Shown: piece after piece, positions 5,011 through 5,391 of the stretch
How the letters are laid out: every line of letters begins with the position of its first letter
How positions within the stretch are numbered: position 1 is the first letter of the stretch
The notes under the pieces: generated by a model
The model's input: the letters and a program-made list of their open reading frames with translations, nothing else
Told to the model about the DNA's origin: nothing
The model's database searches: none
Made by a program: the position numbers and the translations under genes
DNA from: Streptosporangiaceae bacterium
GTDB lineage: Bacteria; Actinomycetota; Actinomycetes; Streptosporangiales; Streptosporangiaceae
Length of the DNA stretch: 5,391 nucleotides
NCBI GenBank assembly: GCA_030038715.1
Contig: JASHSO010000023.1
Coordinates: 1 to 5,391, forward strand
Reading direction: 5' to 3'

Positions 5011-5391
5011 ATGGAACTGAACGGAACAGCCGCGATCGTGTCCGGTGGGGCGAGCGGCCTCGGTGAGGCCACCGTCCGGGAGCTAGCCGCCGCCGGGAGC
5101 AAGGTTGTCGTCGCCGACCTCAACTCCGAGCGCGGGCAGGCGCTGGCCAAGGAGATCGACGGGATCTTCGTCAAGACCGACGTCAGTGACACCGAGTCGG
5201 TCCGCGCGGCGGTGGAAGCCGCGACTTCGGCTGGGCATCCGCTGCGTGTGGTCGTCAACTGCGCGGGGATCGGGTGGGCGCAGCGGACCGTCGGCCGCGA
5301 CGGCTCGCCGCACGATCGGGCCACGTTCCAGAAGGTCATCGACGTCAACCTGATCGGCACCTTCAACCTCATGAGCATCGGCGCCGCCGCC
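5011..5391 (+). CDS. Short-chain dehydrogenase/reductase, HSD10 (3-hydroxyacyl-CoA dehydrogenase)-like, N-terminal half
   Basis: This is the first 127 codons of an NAD(H)-dependent classical SDR; the family is about 250 residues, so the half carrying the catalytic Ser, Tyr and Lys lies beyond the right edge. Seen: a Rossmann first strand and glycine motif SGGASGLG (11-18); an acidic residue D36 at the end of the second strand (VVVADLNS), which favours NAD over NADP; TDVSD (56-60); VNCAGIG (82-88), equivalent to the NNAG motif; and DVNLIGTFN (111-119) with the structural Asn113. The stretch GRDGSPHDRATFQ (95-107) resembles type 10 17beta-hydroxysteroid/2-methyl-3-hydroxybutyryl-CoA dehydrogenases, which oxidise 3-hydroxyacyl-CoA in fatty acid or isoleucine breakdown. 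The ATG at 5011 puts the glycine motif at its usual distance from the N-terminus; in-frame ATGs at 4903 and 4999 would add 36 or 4 residues without a ribosome site. It is divergent from the exporter. The exact substrate is uncertain. Confidence 0.92.
   Translation, partial: MELNGTAAIVSGGASGLGEATVRELAAAGSKVVVADLNSERGQALAKEIDGIFVKTDVSDTESVRAAVEAATSAGHPLRVVVNCAGIGWAQRTVGRDGSPHDRATFQKVIDVNLIGTFNLMSIGAAA

Noticed and set aside
4881..5378. 165-codon minus-strand ORF over the SDR gene and its upstream region
   Set aside because: It runs antisense to a well-supported SDR and shows no recognisable motif or ribosome site.
1..5391. CRISPR array, insertion sequence ends, integrase or attachment site
   Set aside because: No regularly spaced repeats, no terminal inverted repeats with target duplications and no transposase or recombinase motifs are visible; the only tandem repeat is the two-copy unit at 4913-4965.

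Overview
This is a 5.4-kb stretch of very GC-rich DNA (roughly two-thirds G+C by eye, strongly G/C-biased third codon positions). Protein sequence style, Shine-Dalgarno sequences of the GGAGG type, and two start codons that sit 6-7 bases after a TANNNT -10 box (the usual layout of leaderless genes in Actinobacteria) all point to a high-GC actinomycete. The species cannot be named from the window.

Layout. (1) Positions 1-1379, minus strand: arginyl-tRNA synthetase (argS), whose C-terminal end lies beyond the left edge. (2) Positions 1380-1706: a 327-base divergent region with a likely leaderless argS promoter. It also holds a well-placed 28-codon small ORF with its own Shine-Dalgarno sequence, a hairpin, and an anti-Shine-Dalgarno-like element. 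(3) Positions 1707-3095, plus strand: a radical SAM enzyme of the lysine 2,3-aminomutase (KamA) family. It keeps the iron-sulfur and PLP residues, but the two aspartates that bind the lysine side chain in true lysine aminomutase are replaced. (4) Positions 3127-4731, minus strand: a 14-helix DHA2-type MFS drug/metabolite exporter, convergent with kamA across a 31-base gap that can form a hairpin. (5) Positions 4732-5010: a 279-base divergent regulatory region with a good sigma-70-type promoter for the exporter, a 19-bp palindrome and phased direct repeats over that promoter, and a tandem 27/26-bp repeat. (6) Positions 5011-5391, plus strand: the N-terminal half of a short-chain dehydrogenase (type 10 17beta-HSD / 3-hydroxyacyl-CoA dehydrogenase-like), running off the right edge.

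The gene orientations alternate (-, +, -, +), so there is no operon here and joint function is only conjecture. The points most worth following up are the KamA-family enzyme with an altered substrate pocket, the small ORF with close-set arginine codons in its leader, and the likely operator structure of the exporter promoter. A speculative reading is that the KamA-like enzyme makes an unusual beta-amino acid and the exporter handles a derived product, but nothing in the window proves a link.
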